58,976 bases of DNA from contig CAYORV010000003.1 in NCBI GenBank assembly GCA_964406515.1, positions 1-58,976 of the forward strand. Direction: 5' to 3'. Made by a program: the position numbers and the translations under genes. The stretch is from JAGLWP01 sp964406515. GTDB lineage: Archaea > Nanobdellota > Nanobdellia > Pacearchaeales > GW2011-AR1. Positions 58,736 through 58,976 of this stretch are shown one piece after another. The stretch's first letter is position 1. The number at the start of each line of letters is the position of its first letter. A model generated the notes under the pieces. The model was given only the letters and a program-made list of their open reading frames with translations. It searched no databases and was not told where the DNA came from.

Positions 58736-58976
58736 TCACACTCTTTTCTTCTTAATCTCACTATTGAGCCAATACTGCCATTCTGGAAAAACTCTCTCAC
58801 TCATCGGCAATCCAATTTCTTCCCGAATTTTATCAGATATCTCATGAAACGCATGATTAGAAAGCATATTAAATTTCGCTTCGAGCAAATCATTATTCCC
58901 TATTTTTTCTGCAACATCCACTAATTCTTTTTTTATCTTTCCCCTTAATAAAATATTATCATAAACAGCATCCCAA
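58736..58976 (-). CDS. C-terminal part of an unidentified gene (5' end outside the window)
   Basis: The open frame continues to the window edge (WDAVYDNILLRGKIKKEL at the edge, then VDVAEKIGNNDLLEAKF, HEISDKIREEIGLP and a final EWQYWLNSEIKKKRV). About 80 residues, helical, soluble. Not recognised. A GTG in the middle is unlikely to be the start because coding character continues upstream. Confidence 0.6.
   Translation of the reverse strand, partial: WDAVYDNILLRGKIKKELVDVAEKIGNNDLLEAKFNMLSNHAFHEISDKIREEIGLPMSERVFPEWQYWLNSEIKKKRV

Overview
The window is a gene-dense, AT-rich archaeal chromosome segment. Archaeal informational genes identify the domain: ribosomal proteins S8e, S15, S17e, S3Ae and L44e, TFB, Gins51, RadA, RPA, aIF2-alpha, aEF1-beta, SRP54/FtsY, LSm, tRNA-splicing endonuclease, EndoQ and Bud32. 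A bacterial-type leucyl-tRNA synthetase, an orphan acyl carrier protein, very short intergenic gaps, mostly leaderless promoters (a TATA box about 25-30 nt before the ATG), a 2307-residue surface protein and a large set of small KRG/KKG-type pilins fit a DPANN lineage close to Woesearchaeota/Pacearchaeota. That placement is inference. No rRNA, CRISPR array, transposase or integrase gene was seen.

Layout. 0-11.8 kb: partial leuS, endA, S17e, VanZ-like, HIT, glyS, DUF362 ferredoxin, RNase Z, LSm, S8e and tfb, with tRNAs Met, Cys and intron-containing Arg. 11.8-21.2 kb: tRNA-Leu, then on the minus strand a 44-residue ORF, a 611-residue pilin-like protein and a 2307-residue secreted protein ending in an NlpC/P60-like domain, each overlapping the next by 4 nt. 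21.3-25.9 kb: L44e, S3Ae, tRNA-Thr, an HTH regulator with an 822-residue surface protein, and a small ABC-type ATPase flanked by a 60-bp duplication of the end of the neighbouring YbjQ gene. 25.9-32.4 kb: a minus-strand iron-sulfur/metal cluster (YbjQ, two DUF5320, DtxR, COG1149 ATPase-ferredoxin, CoA-binding protein, two NifX-like proteins, two ferredoxins, DUF4125, DUF134, CDF transporter) with candidate operators. 32.5-50.9 kb: replication, translation, SRP and repair genes, tRNA-Gln, a PGF-pre-PGF surface protein, Ndk, ACP and a degenerate HIT protein. 50.9-58.98 kb: a type IV pilus locus with prepilin peptidase, about nine pilin-like genes (including 33- and 50-residue ones) and a TadC-like platform protein.

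The most unusual signal is at the tRNA genes. Four of six carry a clear partial copy of their own 5' or 3' end, and a fifth (Cys) has a split one. The copies are separated from the intact gene by a short hairpin-forming insert. The inserts fall into two sequence families (A: Met and Cys; B: Arg, Thr, Leu, plus a three-copy tandem array at 33.1 kb). At Arg and Thr the 5' fragment sits where the promoter predicts the transcript to begin, so the intact tRNA is displaced downstream. A 60-bp duplication around the ATPase gene has the same geometry at a protein gene. This looks like an undescribed miniature element or duplication process that leaves the host gene intact.

Other points of interest are the cell-wall-hydrolase-like domain on the giant surface protein, a repeated intercistronic micro-ORF in the pilin operon, and repeated operator motifs in front of the metal cluster.
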